Origin: Nocardia puris
GTDB taxonomy: Bacteria; Actinomycetota; Actinomycetes; Mycobacteriales; Mycobacteriaceae
Assembly (NCBI RefSeq): GCF_003315035.1
Contig: NZ_QNRE01000001.1
Coordinates: forward strand, 33,132 to 97,131
DNA: 64,000 bases
Direction of reading: 5' to 3'
Shown here: positions 10,047 to 18,331 of the stretch, piece by piece
How the letters are laid out: the number at the start of each line of letters is the position of its first letter
Position numbering within the stretch: the stretch's first letter is position 1
Made by a program: the position numbers and the translations under genes
Notes under the pieces: generated by a model
What the model was told of the DNA's origin: nothing
Databases searched by the model: none
The model's input: only the letters and a program-made list of their open reading frames with translations

Positions 10047-11384
10047 CTACGACGTCCCCCTGCTCTGCCGGGCCGCATAACTCTTCTTCAACCGCCGCAG
10101 GTAGAGAATCGAGTCCTCCGGCGAGAGCGCCGCGACACCCAACCTGTCCATCAGTGCCGAATACGCGGCGATGTGGTCTCGCCGGCTGATGTACACGGCA
10201 CTCGTGAACTGTTCGATGTAGACCAGGTCCGGAACGGTCTCCGAGAAGCCGAATCGCAGATGACTGAACGACTCCGCGGTCAGGGCGGGTGCCCCCTTCC
10301 ACGCCAGGATCTGGATGGTCACGTTTCGTTTGCCCGCCATGTAGAGCAGGTGTTCGATCTGCTCCAGCATCACCTCGGGCCGCGCGGTGACGCGTTTGAA
10401 TATGCCTTCGTCGAGAATCGCCCACAGTTTCGGAGGAGACGGTCCGAACAGGACATTCTGGCGCCCGATCCGCATTTCGACCCGCTGGGTCACCTCGCCG
10501 ACTCCAGACGCGCGCAGGACCCAGCTCGCATAGTCGGCGGTTTGCAGAAGTCCGGGCACGAAAGCCATTTCGACCGTGCGTATCGACTCGGCTTGCTGCT
10601 CGAGACCGATGTACTGTTCGAACCATTTGGGTACGACATCGTCGTACTGCGTCCACCATCCGGAACGGGTCAACGCGGCGGTGAGCCACATCAGTTCGGC
10701 ACGAAAGTCGGAGTCGTCGGCGCCGTAGGCCTTCAAGATCCGCGGAATCGTCAGATCGTCCAGCTCTGCGTGGCCGTCCTCGAGCCGGCGCAGATGATCG
10801 GGTGAGCAGTCCAGCATCTCGATCGCGACCTCTTCGGTGAGCCCCCGGCGTTCACGCAGATGCCGGATGTACGAGCCCAAAGCTTGCCGAAGCCTGCGTT
10901 CACTGCCTCCCACCTCGTGAGCGGCCGCACGTCCGCCGTGGGCACTCGGGGCGGGATCATGGACATCCCCCGCGCCCAGTGACCCGATTATGTCCGAGAT
11001 CGTCTCGGCCAATCGGACGCCTTTGGCGGCGTCACTGCCCTCCGACACCGCGTTCATCAACCGCAAAGCCGCACTGCCAGCTCGCATCGCGGACGGTTCA
11101 CCGCCACCTCGCGCCGGCGGCAACTGTCCGGCAATGGTGGGTTCACCACCGTGGAGGACGGACTTCGCGCTGCCCGGCATCCAGCCCAGAGCTTGCTCGA
11201 CGATCGCGAGCGTGCCTTCGGAAACCCCCCGGCTGCCGCGCTCCAAGTCGCCCAGCACGCGGTAGCTCAACCCGGTCTGCTCGGCGAGCTGGTGACGTGT
11301 GCGCAGATCGAGCTCCTCGCGGCGAACCACCACCCGATCTGCCAGCCGCTTCCAATCACAGTCCTCGGCTGCTCCCATGGGCAC
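10047..11384 (-). CDS. Double-HTH XRE regulator with DUF5753 (Scr1-like) domain
   Basis: A 445-residue regulator. Residues about 12-70 form one helix-turn-helix (QLAEQTGLSYRVLGDLERG). A variable linker follows to about 160. A second helix-turn-helix lies at about 163-217 (VAIEMLDCSPDHLRRLEDG). Residues about 228-440 form the DUF5753 domain (GWWTQYDDVVPKWFEQYIGLE, FVPGLLQTADYA, IQILAWKGA), the C-terminal part of many actinobacterial XRE regulators. Usual DUF5753 regulators are about 280 residues with a single HTH, so this looks like a fusion of two XRE proteins. Such genes often neighbour a small DUF397 gene; none is seen here. ATGs at 11384 and 11378 are both possible starts. It is divergent from the small XRE gene. 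Confidence 0.85.
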   Translation of the reverse strand: MPMGAAEDCDWKRLADRVVVRREELDLRTRHQLAEQTGLSYRVLGDLERGSRGVSEGTLAIVEQALGWMPGSAKSVLHGGEPTIAGQLPPARGGGEPSAMRAGSAALRLMNAVSEGSDAAKGVRLAETISDIIGSLGAGDVHDPAPSAHGGRAAAHEVGGSERRLRQALGSYIRHLRERRGLTEEVAIEMLDCSPDHLRRLEDGHAELDDLTIPRILKAYGADDSDFRAELMWLTAALTRSGWWTQYDDVVPKWFEQYIGLEQQAESIRTVEMAFVPGLLQTADYASWVLRASGVGEVTQRVEMRIGRQNVLFGPSPPKLWAILDEGIFKRVTARPEVMLEQIEHLLYMAGKRNVTIQILAWKGAPALTAESFSHLRFGFSETVPDLVYIEQFTSAVYISRRDHIAAYSALMDRLGVAALSPEDSILYLRRLKKSYAARQSRGTS

Positions 11385-11487
11385 ACTATGCCACCCGCTC
11401 GCGCTGACGCCAAGGAATAGCCTCCGACTTCAACCACCTACTTTGACCAGTACGTCACGATTTGATGACAGCAGTTTCCTTTTCAAT

Positions 11488-11518
11488 GTGGCAAGTCCTG
11501 CCACTTCCTGGCTACGAT
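11488..11518 (+). promoter_or_regulatory. Promoter and operator of the small XRE gene, probably leaderless
   Basis: A -35-like TGGCAA (11490-11495) and a -10-like TACGAT (11513-11518) are spaced 17 bp apart. The ATG follows 6 bp after the -10, and no ribosome binding site is visible, so transcription probably starts at the ATG. A perfect inverted repeat GTGGCA-N5-TGCCAC (11488-11504) covers the -35 and is well placed for repression, perhaps by the XRE protein itself. Confidence 0.5.
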
Positions 11519-11524
11519 GCACAC

Positions 11525-11749
11525 ATGGCATTGCAGGATGCAACCCGCGTCGGAGCGACTATCCGAGCCATCCGCACGAAGTCAGGACTCTCCGGCGCCG
11601 ACCTAGCTCGACAGGCCGGGGTCGCCCCGTCGCATCTGGCGAACATCGAGTCGGGCCGGCGCGGTTGCACTCTGGATCTGGCACGCAGGATCGCCAGGGC
11701 CCTCGACGTCGAGCTCAACGCGATCACCACCGAGCGCGACTCCGACTGA
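11525..11749 (+). CDS. Small XRE-family transcriptional regulator
   Basis: A 74-residue protein that is almost entirely one helix-turn-helix domain (residues about 9-66; GLSGADLARQAGVAPSHLAN is the HTH core). This is the size of minimal Cro/C-type regulators. The ATG at 11525 is chosen because the domain starts there and a -10 element lies just upstream; the frame runs further upstream but includes the promoter. It is divergent from the double-HTH regulator, with 140 bp between them. It could regulate itself and its neighbour. No restriction-modification or toxin gene is adjacent, so the role is unknown. Confidence 0.85.
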   Translation: MALQDATRVGATIRAIRTKSGLSGADLARQAGVAPSHLANIESGRRGCTLDLARRIARALDVELNAITTERDSD

Positions 11750-11850
11750 GACCGCCCCACCGTCCACTCGGACCCCTACGGCCGCCGCACCACGCGGCAC
11801 GACAGACCTCATTCCCGCGAACGCTCAACCACGCTTCGAAAGCACAGGTC

Positions 11851-12090
11851 ATGGCACGCAACAGCACGCGGCCCCAACGCCGCGATCATTCGAAACAGCA
11901 ACAGGCCTTTCGTCTCTGGTGCCTCGCGGTAGCCACCCTGATAGCCGCGATCGCCGGGCTGATCACGGCGCTCATCTGGACCGCGAGCCACGCCGCCGTG
12001 CTCCACACCATGGCCGCGGCCGCGGGTGCGTTCACCGCCACGATGGTCATGGGCCTCACGATGATCAGGATCCTGATCCAGAAGAAGTGA
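11851..12090 (+). CDS. Small two-helix membrane protein, unknown function
   Basis: A 79-residue protein with a basic N-terminus (residues 1-20, rich in R, K and Q) and two hydrophobic segments at about 23-44 and 50-75, separated by a short turn. It resembles no family I can name. The ATG at 11851 is preceded by a weak CAGGT. It follows the small XRE gene by 101 bp on the same strand and may share its transcript. The reading frame, hydrophobic pattern and positive-inside N-terminus make a real small gene likely but not certain. Confidence 0.55.
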   Translation: MARNSTRPQRRDHSKQQQAFRLWCLAVATLIAAIAGLITALIWTASHAAVLHTMAAAAGAFTATMVMGLTMIRILIQKK

Positions 12091-12376
12091 CGAGACCCCG
12101 GCGTCCAGATCGCGCGGCGCCGTCCGATGGAATCGGAATCCCGTTGTCGGGCAAGCGAATCGATGGGCACCCGCATCTCCTCCCGTCCGCGCCGGAAGGC
12201 CCGTCACCAGCGCATTCTCACAGCCTCGGCAGGCCGGGCCGCCCTCCTCGAATCCGGCCCGCTCCCGCTGACCCGAAGATCCCCCCACCCACGCGTGTGG
12301 TGCCGGTACTGAATGCCAGGCAATACGCCGAAGGCGTTGGCCATCCCCTTGCGCCCGGACCCAAGGCTGAAATATA
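12091..12376. other. Intergenic region without a recognised gene
   Basis: Frames here lack convincing starts and any known motif. Its right end carries the promoter region of the ALDH operon (AAATATAG around 12370-12376 is AT-rich for this genome). Nothing else is seen. Confidence 0.5.
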
Positions 12377-12396
12377 GTCCGGACACCTGTCCGGAC
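12377..12396. promoter_or_regulatory. Palindromic operator upstream of the aldA-like operon
   Basis: A perfect 9-2-9 inverted repeat, GTCCGGACA-CC-TGTCCGGAC, ends 18 bp before the ATG at 12415. The same half-site (RGACW/TGTCY with a 2-bp spacer) recurs at 16883, 24304, 35378 and 39777, always before lipid/sterol-type genes. The size and symmetry are typical of TetR-family operators. The TetR gene at 16193 is the nearest candidate regulator. Confidence 0.65.
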
Positions 12397-12414
12397 ATTG
12401 AGGGAGACACGGGA

Positions 12415-13884
12415 ATGAGTGATCTGCGCCCCGCCGACGGCACGAAACTGCTGATCGGCGGCAAGCTGCTCGAGGGGTCGGGTGGTGTTTTCGCGACGAT
12501 CAATCCGGCGACCGGTGCGCACCTGGGCACGGCGGCGGACGCGACCGCCGACGACATGGGTGCGGCGATCGCGGCCGCGCGGGCGGCGTTCGACGAGACG
12601 GACTGGTCGACGGATCCGGCATTCCGCGCGCGGTGCCTGCGCCAGTTGCGGGACGCGATGACCGAGCACGTCGAGGAGCTGCGCGAGATCACCATCGCCG
12701 AGGTGGGCGCGCCCCGGATGCTGACCTCCGGCCCGCATCTGGAGGGGCCGGTGGCCGATCTGGGCTTCTTCGCCGATCTCGCCGAAACCTATTCGTGGCG
12801 AACCGATCTCCCGATCGCGGAGCCGATGGGCCTGCGCACCCGCAGGCAGCTGCGCCGGGAGGCGGTCGGCGTGGTCGGGGCGATCACGCCGTGGAATTTC
12901 CCGCACCAGATCAACCTCGCCAAGATCGGTCCCGCCTTGGCCGCGGGCAACGCCGTCGTCCTCAAGCCCGCGCCCGATACTCCTTGGTGCGCAGCGGCTT
13001 TGGGCACGCTGGCCGCCGAGCACACCGACATCCCGCCCGGCGTCCTCAATGTCGTCACCTCCTCCGACCACCAGGTCGGGGCGCTGCTGAGCGAGGACCC
13101 GCGCGTGGATCTGGTGTCGTTCACCGGTTCCACGCGCACCGGCAAGGCGGTCATGGCCGCGGCCGCGAACACGATCAAGAAGGTGTTCCTCGAACTCGGC
13201 GGCAAGTCCGCGTTCGTGGTGCTCGACGACGCCGATATCAAGGCGGCGTGCAGCATGGCGGCCTTCTCGGTGTCGGTGCACGCCGGCCAGGGATGCGCGC
13301 TGTGCACCCGCCTGCTCGTTCCCCGCTCGCGGTACGAGGAAGCCCTCGCGGCCACCGCGAAAACCCTGGGCGGCATCCGGGCGGGTGACCCGGACGACCC
13401 CCGCACCGTGTGCGGACCGCTCATCTCCGAGCGGCAGCGCGACCGCGTCGAACGCTACCTCGCGCTCGCCGGGAAAGAGGGCGGCGAGATCGTGGTGGGC
13501 GGCGGGCGGCCCGCCGACGGCGGCGACGGGTTCTTCGTGGAACCGACGCTGATCGCGGGGGTCTCCAACGCCGCCACCGTCGCCCGGGAGGAGATCTTCG
13601 GCCCGGTGCTGGTGATCCTGCCCTACGAGGACGACGACGACGCGATCCGCATCGCCAACGATTCGCCCTACGGCCTGTCCGGCGCGGTGTGGGGCACCGA
13701 TCCCGACCGGATCGACCGCGTGGTCTCCGCCATCCGCACCGGCACGCTCGGCGTGAACGGCGGCACCTGGTACGCCGCCGATGCGCCCTTCGGCGGCTAC
13801 AAGCAGTCCGGCATCGGGCGCGAGATGGGCGTTGCCGGCTTCGAGGAATATCTCGAGACCAAGCTCGTCGCCTACCCGGCCTGA
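12415..13884 (+). CDS. aldA: Aldehyde dehydrogenase, AldA (Rv0768)-like
   Basis: A 489-residue NAD(P)-dependent aldehyde dehydrogenase. The PWNFP motif is near residue 160, the general base E260 is in ELGGKS, the catalytic C294 is in GQGCAL, and the EEIFGPV motif is near 392. It oxidises an aldehyde to an acid; the substrate is unknown. The ATG at 12415 follows GAGGGAGACACGGGA. It is the first gene of a four-gene operon (ALDH, SDR, beta-hydroxyacid dehydrogenase, CMD protein) whose order matches what I recall of M. tuberculosis Rv0768-Rv0771 beside cyp51. The operator at 12377-12396 sits between promoter and start. Confidence 0.9.
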   Translation: MSDLRPADGTKLLIGGKLLEGSGGVFATINPATGAHLGTAADATADDMGAAIAAARAAFDETDWSTDPAFRARCLRQLRDAMTEHVEELREITIAEVGAPRMLTSGPHLEGPVADLGFFADLAETYSWRTDLPIAEPMGLRTRRQLRREAVGVVGAITPWNFPHQINLAKIGPALAAGNAVVLKPAPDTPWCAAALGTLAAEHTDIPPGVLNVVTSSDHQVGALLSEDPRVDLVSFTGSTRTGKAVMAAAANTIKKVFLELGGKSAFVVLDDADIKAACSMAAFSVSVHAGQGCALCTRLLVPRSRYEEALAATAKTLGGIRAGDPDDPRTVCGPLISERQRDRVERYLALAGKEGGEIVVGGGRPADGGDGFFVEPTLIAGVSNAATVAREEIFGPVLVILPYEDDDDAIRIANDSPYGLSGAVWGTDPDRIDRVVSAIRTGTLGVNGGTWYAADAPFGGYKQSGIGREMGVAGFEEYLETKLVAYPA

Positions 13885-13930
13885 CCGGCACATCACAACG
13901 GCCCCAACACTTTTCGAGGAGAACGTCGAC

Positions 13931-14680
13931 ATGAAACGTTTCACCGATCGCACCGCGATCGTCACCGGCGCCGCGCAGGGCATCGGCGCGGAGTACGCCA
14001 AAGCGCTTGCCGCCGAGGGCGCCCGGGTGGTGGTGGCCGATATCAACGCCGAGGCGGGCGAGTCGGTGGCCAAGGAGATCACCGCGGCCGGTGGCACCGC
14101 GGCCTTCCACGAGGTCGACGTCTCCGACCCCGATTCGGCCGTCGCGCTGGCGGCCTTCACCGCCGAGAAGTTCGGCGGCATCGACCATTTGGTGAACAAC
14201 GCCGCGATCTACGGCGCGATGAAACTGGATCTGCTGCTGACCGTCCCCTGGGACTACTACAAGCGGTTCATGAGCGTGAACCTAGACGGCGCGCTGAACG
14301 TGACCCGCGCGGTGTGGCCGATCATGGCCAAGTCCGGCGGCTCCATCGTGAACCAATCCTCCACCGCCGCCTGGGTGTATTCCGGCTTCTACGGTCTGGC
14401 GAAGGTGGGGGTGAACGGTCTCACCCAGCAACTCGCCCACGAACTCGGCGGCTCGAAGATCCGGATCAACGCCATCGCACCCGGCCCGATCGACACCGAG
14501 GCGACCAAGACCATCACGCCGAAGAGCATCGTGTCGGACATGGTGCAGCGGTTGCCGCTCAAGCGGATGGGCACACCGCGGGATCTGGTGGGCGCGTGCC
14601 TGTTCCTGCTCTCCGACGAGGCGAGCTGGGTGACCGGCCAGATCTTCAATATCGACGGCGGTCAGGTCATCCGGTCATGA
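13931..14680 (+). CDS. SDR-family oxidoreductase (Rv0769-like)
   Basis: A 249-residue classical SDR. TGAAQGIG is at residues 12-19, NNAA near 88-91, the catalytic Ser lies in QSSTAAW, and Y-x3-K is in YGLAK (about 152-156). The C-terminal WVTGQIFNIDGGQ is typical. It carries an insertion-like LLTVPWDYYKRFMSVN. The ATG at 13931 follows GAGGAGAACGTCGAC. The gap to the ALDH stop is 46 bp, and its stop overlaps the next start (ATGA). It probably oxidises or reduces an alcohol/ketone in the same pathway as the ALDH. Confidence 0.88.
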   Translation: MKRFTDRTAIVTGAAQGIGAEYAKALAAEGARVVVADINAEAGESVAKEITAAGGTAAFHEVDVSDPDSAVALAAFTAEKFGGIDHLVNNAAIYGAMKLDLLLTVPWDYYKRFMSVNLDGALNVTRAVWPIMAKSGGSIVNQSSTAAWVYSGFYGLAKVGVNGLTQQLAHELGGSKIRINAIAPGPIDTEATKTITPKSIVSDMVQRLPLKRMGTPRDLVGACLFLLSDEASWVTGQIFNIDGGQVIRS

Positions 14681-15582
14681 ACGCCGCGGCCGAGGAAGGC
14701 GCCGACGTGCGGGTGGGGTTCATCGGACTGGGCAACATGGGTGCGCCGATGGCGCGGCGGCTGACCGACTGGCCCGGCGGGTTGGTGGTGTGCGACGCGC
14801 GCCCGGAAGCGACGGAGAAGTTCGCGGCGGCCGGGGCCACGGTGGCCGCGACACCGGCCGAGGCTGCCGAAACCGCGTCGGTGATCTCGGTGACCGTCCT
14901 CGACGACACCCAGGTCCGCGATGTGGTCGCGGGTGAGCACGGCATCCTGCGCAGCGCGAAAGCCGGCACCGTCGTCGCCGTGCACTCCACGATCGCCGAC
15001 AGCACGGCGATCGAACTCGCCGAACTCTGTCGCGCCCAGGGCGTGGACCTGGTCGACGCCCCGGTCAGCGGTGGCGCGCCGGGCGCGACGCAAGGGCGGC
15101 TCGCCGTCATGGTCGGCGGCAGTGACACCGCCTTCGCCGCCGTCCGCCACCCCTTCCGGCTCTGGGCCGACCTGATCGTGCACGCCGGCGATGTGGGCGC
15201 GGGGACGCGAATGAAGCTGGCGCGCAACCTGTTGCACTTCGTCTCCTTCGCCGCCGCCACCGAGGCCGCGCGGCTCGCCGAGGCCGCCGGTCTCGACATC
15301 CGCCGCCTCGGCGAGGTCGTCCGGCACTCCGACGCGGTCACCGGCGGGCCCGGCGCCATCCTGTGGCGCGACACCACCGCCGCACTCACACCCGGCGATT
15401 CCTGGCTGCCGATCATGTCCCACGTCCGCGACCTCGGGGAGAAGGATCTCGGGCTGGCGCTGGCGCTCGGTGACCGACTCGGGCTCGACCTGCCGCTGGC
15501 CCGGCTCGGGCTGATCCGCCTCGCCGAGGGCCTCGGCCTCGACGCCTCCCCCGTCACCGAACCGAACGGAGCACCCCGATGA
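14677..15582 (+). CDS. 3-hydroxyisobutyrate-dehydrogenase-type NAD-binding protein (Rv0770-like)
   Basis: A 301-residue beta-hydroxyacid dehydrogenase. The N-terminal Rossmann motif GFIGLGNMGAPMA spans about residues 14-26, the substrate-binding DAPVSGGAPGA block lies near 126-136, and the catalytic Lys is in G-TRMKLARNLL (G-x3-K-x3-N). Length and order match the 6-phosphogluconate/3-hydroxyisobutyrate dehydrogenase family. It overlaps the SDR by ATGA and the next gene by ATGA, so the operon is tightly coupled. The true substrate is unknown. Confidence 0.88.
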   Translation: MNAAAEEGADVRVGFIGLGNMGAPMARRLTDWPGGLVVCDARPEATEKFAAAGATVAATPAEAAETASVISVTVLDDTQVRDVVAGEHGILRSAKAGTVVAVHSTIADSTAIELAELCRAQGVDLVDAPVSGGAPGATQGRLAVMVGGSDTAFAAVRHPFRLWADLIVHAGDVGAGTRMKLARNLLHFVSFAAATEAARLAEAAGLDIRRLGEVVRHSDAVTGGPGAILWRDTTAALTPGDSWLPIMSHVRDLGEKDLGLALALGDRLGLDLPLARLGLIRLAEGLGLDASPVTEPNGAPR

Positions 15583-15965
15583 CCGACGACGCGCGCGCCC
15601 GCGGACTGGCCCGGATGAAGGAGGTCTACGGCTGGCAACCGCCCGAGATCGACGGCGCCTTCTTCGCCACCACCGTCGACCACCTCTTCGCCGAGATCTG
15701 GAACCGCCCGGGACTCACCGACCGCGACCGCAGACTGCTGCTGCTCGGCGTGCTCACCGCCCAGGGCCGGATGGAGACCGCGGAGATCCAGATCCACGCG
15801 GCCCTGCACAACGAAGAGCTGACCGAGGAGCAGCTGCGCGAGATCGCGCTGTTCCTGTGTCACTACGTCGGCTGGCCGAACGGCACCCGCCTGGACACCA
15901 CGATCGGCACCGTCGTGGACCGGGTCCGCAAAGGCGGGCAACCGCAGATGCGACGACCGAAATAG
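15579..15965 (+). CDS. Carboxymuconolactone decarboxylase (CMD/AhpD-fold) protein (Rv0771-like)
   Basis: A 128-residue CMD-domain protein. The fold motif LTDRDRRLLLLGVLTAQGR, followed by EIQIHAALHNEELTEEQLREIALFLCHYVGWPNG, is typical of 4-carboxymuconolactone decarboxylase relatives. It lacks the AhpD-type CxxC, so a peroxidase role is unlikely. The ATG at 15579 overlaps the previous stop by 4 bp. It is the last gene of the aldA-like operon. The reaction cannot be predicted. Confidence 0.87.
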   Translation: MTDDARARGLARMKEVYGWQPPEIDGAFFATTVDHLFAEIWNRPGLTDRDRRLLLLGVLTAQGRMETAEIQIHAALHNEELTEEQLREIALFLCHYVGWPNGTRLDTTIGTVVDRVRKGGQPQMRRPK

Positions 15966-16159
15966 CAGGCGGCACCCAGCGGGATTCACCCTCGGCGGGC
16001 AAACTCGGCGACCTGGGTTCGGACAACACGACCGCGCCGCAGAATACCCGATAATTAGAGCGACCGGATCGCCGGTGATGTCCATCCGCGCGGGTTTCCG
16101 CACGGACGGATATCGCCGTGAACAAAGGCAACCGAAATAGCGCGCGGAATGCGTGTGGC

Positions 16160-16189
16160 TTGCCGTTTCACAACTTCTCCGACTACCAT
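16160..16189 (+). promoter_or_regulatory. Candidate promoter of the TetR gene
   Basis: TTGCCG (16160-16165) and TACCAT (16184-16189) are spaced 18 bp apart, a good fit to a vegetative actinobacterial promoter. The ATG at 16193 and a GTG at 16196 lie 4-7 bp downstream of the -10 and no ribosome binding site is visible, so the message is probably leaderless. Confidence 0.5.
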
Positions 16190-16192
16190 GGA

Positions 16193-16783
16193 ATGGTGTC
16201 CGAAAACAATTCCGATTCCGTGATTCTCGAAGCCACGCGGCGGCGCCTGACCGAGAAGCAGGCCGACACGGTCGACCGGCTGACGAAGGCCACCATCGAG
16301 GTGCTCGAGCGCGAGGGCTACGCCGGCCTCACGGTACGGATGGTCGCCGCGGCGGCCGGCGTGGGCACCGCCACGGCCTACACGTACTTCTCCTCCAAGG
16401 AACACCTTGTCGCCGAAGTGTTCTGGCGGCGCTTGCTACAAGCACCCCACCTCGAGTACACCCGGGAGCAGACGAGCGCCGATCGCGTGGTCGCGGCCCT
16501 GCGGCAGGTCTCGCTCGTCGTCGGGGGCGAGAGCGAACTCGCGGGCGCGGTGACCAGCGCGCTGCTCGGCCAGGATCCCGACGTCGCCCATTTACGGGTG
16601 CGCATCGGCTTGGAGATTCGGCATCGCATCGCCGAGGCCATGGGACCGGACCCCGACGACCATATTCTCGAGGCGTTGGAAATGCTGTACGCGGGCGCGC
16701 TGGTACGTGCGGGCATGGGTTACGGAACGTACAACGAAATGGCCGACCGGATCGAAAAGACCACGCGCCTGCTCCTGCACTGA
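16193..16783 (+). CDS. TetR-family transcriptional regulator
   Basis: A 196-residue TetR regulator. The N-terminal HTH (residues about 20-65) contains GYAGLTVRMVAAAAGVGTAT followed by YTYFSSKEHLVAEVF, and the rest is the variable all-helical ligand domain. An upstream in-frame ATG at 16118 would add 25 residues but includes the promoter, so ATG 16193 (or GTG 16196) is preferred. It lies between the aldA-like operon and cyp51, both of which carry the shared palindromic operator. That makes it the best candidate to bind RGACW-NN-TGTCYRG. M. tuberculosis has a TetR gene (Rv0767c) in the equivalent place. Confidence 0.9.
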   Translation: MVSENNSDSVILEATRRRLTEKQADTVDRLTKATIEVLEREGYAGLTVRMVAAAAGVGTATAYTYFSSKEHLVAEVFWRRLLQAPHLEYTREQTSADRVVAALRQVSLVVGGESELAGAVTSALLGQDPDVAHLRVRIGLEIRHRIAEAMGPDPDDHILEALEMLYAGALVRAGMGYGTYNEMADRIEKTTRLLLH

Positions 16784-16801
16784 CAGCACAGAGAATCAGC
16801 G

Positions 16802-16830
16802 GCCGCCCCGCGAAAATGGGGCGGCTTTTT
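16802..16830 (+). terminator. Rho-independent terminator after the TetR gene
   Basis: A perfect 8-bp stem GCCGCCCC/GGGGCGGC with an 8-base loop is followed at once by TTTTT. It lies 18 bp after the TetR stop and separates it from the cyp51 promoter. Confidence 0.85.
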
Positions 16831-16882
16831 CGCGCCCGTTCGACTCTGCGCGACATTGCGACACCCCCCGGATTGTAGTACC

Positions 16883-16902
16883 GTCTGGACAGGTGTCTAT
16901 AC
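16883..16902. promoter_or_regulatory. Palindromic operator upstream of cyp51
   Basis: GTCTGGACA-GG-TGTCTATAC is a 9-2-9 imperfect inverted repeat (7 of 9 pairs), 64 bp before the cyp51 ATG. A possible -10/-35 overlaps it (TAGTAC at 16876 and TATACG at 16899). It belongs to the motif family also at 12377, 24304, 35378 and 39777. Confidence 0.6.
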
Positions 16903-16965
16903 GAGGCTACGACCCGATCGGCCACGGCCGCGGGAAGTCCGAGCCAGACGATTGAGAGGTCTTCG

Positions 16966-18318
16966 ATGACGCTTCTGAAGCCACAGCGCGTGTCCGGCGG
17001 CGAGCACGAGCACGGCCACCTCGAGGAGATGCGCGTCGATCCGATCGGCCTGATGTGGCGGGTCCGCGAGGAGTGCGGCGATGTCGGCGTGTTCGAGCTG
17101 GCCGGGCGCGACGTGGTGCTGCTCTCCGGCGACGAGGCCAACGAGTTCTTCTTCCGGTCCTCCGACGACGACCTGGACCAGCAGGCCGCCTATCCCTTCA
17201 TGAAGCCGATCTTCGGCGAAGGCGTCGTGTTCGACGCCAGCCCCGAGCGCCGCAAGGAGATGCTGCACAACCAGGCGCTGCGCGCCGACCACATGCGGGG
17301 CCACGCCGCCACGATCTCCCGCGAGGTCGACCGGATGGTCGAGCACTGGGGTGAGTCGGGCGAGATCGACCTGCTGGAGTTCTTCGCCGAGTTGACGATC
17401 TACACCTCCTCGGCCTGCCTCATCGGCACGAAGTTCCGCGAGCAGCTCGACAGCCGCTTCGCACGCCTCTACCACGACCTCGAACGCGGCACCGACGCCC
17501 TCGCCTACGTGGACCCGTACCTGCCGATCGAGAGCTTCCGCGTGCGCGACGAATCCCGGCGCAAGCTCGTGGAGTTGGTGCAGGAGATCATGAACGACCG
17601 GATCGCGCATCCCCCGCGGGGCAAGGACGACCGCGACATGCTCGATGTCCTCGTCTCGATCAAGGACGAGGCCGGCGCGCCCCGGTTCTCCGCCTCCGAG
17701 ATCACCGGGATCTTCATCTCCATGATGTTCGCCGGGCACCACACCACCTCGGGCACCGCGGCGTGGACGGTCATCGAACTGCTGCGCCACCCGGAGGTGA
17801 TGGCCGAGGTCGTCGCGGAGCTGGACAGCCTGTTCGCCGACGACACCGAGGTGAATTTCCGTGCGCTGCGACGGATTCCACGACTCGAGGCCACGCTCAA
17901 GGAGACGTTGCGCCTGCATCCGCCGCTCATCGTCCTGATGCGCGTGGCCCGGGGTGAGTTCGAGGTGTGCGGACATCGCATCGCCCCTGGCGATCTCGTC
18001 GCCGCCACACCGGCGGTGTCGAACCGGCTCCCCGAGAGCTTCCCCGATCCCGACGCCTTCGACCCGGGCCGATACATCGACCCGAATCAGGCCGACGTGA
18101 TCAACCGCTGGACCTGGATTCCGTTCGGGGCGGGCAGGCACCGGTGTGTCGGTGCGGCGTTCGCGCTCATGCAGATGAAGGCGATCTTCTGCATTCTCCT
18201 GCGCGACTGGGAGTTCGAGATGGCCCAGCCCTCCGACACCTACCGCAACGACCACTCGAAGATGGTGGTGCAGCTGCAGCAGCCCTGCCGCGTCCGCTAC
18301 CGCAGGCGCTCGCGCTAG
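16966..18318 (+). CDS. cyp51: CYP51, sterol 14alpha-demethylase cytochrome P450
   Basis: A 450-residue soluble P450, nearly the length of M. tuberculosis CYP51 (451). The I-helix reads MMFAGHHTTSGTAAWT, the ExxR is in ETLRLHPPLIVLMRV, and the heme loop FGAGRHRCVGAAFA puts the Cys ligand at residue 394, the same number as in M. tuberculosis. The C-terminal DTYRNDHSKMVVQLQQP is diagnostic of bacterial CYP51. It removes the 14alpha-methyl of lanosterol-type sterols in vitro; the natural bacterial substrate is unclear. The ATG at 16966 follows TTGAGAGGT. Its usual partner ferredoxin gene is not adjacent but lies at 39396-39614. A 3' remnant of fprA follows it. Confidence 0.96.
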   Translation: MTLLKPQRVSGGEHEHGHLEEMRVDPIGLMWRVREECGDVGVFELAGRDVVLLSGDEANEFFFRSSDDDLDQQAAYPFMKPIFGEGVVFDASPERRKEMLHNQALRADHMRGHAATISREVDRMVEHWGESGEIDLLEFFAELTIYTSSACLIGTKFREQLDSRFARLYHDLERGTDALAYVDPYLPIESFRVRDESRRKLVELVQEIMNDRIAHPPRGKDDRDMLDVLVSIKDEAGAPRFSASEITGIFISMMFAGHHTTSGTAAWTVIELLRHPEVMAEVVAELDSLFADDTEVNFRALRRIPRLEATLKETLRLHPPLIVLMRVARGEFEVCGHRIAPGDLVAATPAVSNRLPESFPDPDAFDPGRYIDPNQADVINRWTWIPFGAGRHRCVGAAFALMQMKAIFCILLRDWEFEMAQPSDTYRNDHSKMVVQLQQPCRVRYRRRSR

Positions 18319-18331
18319 CCGGCGCGCGGGC

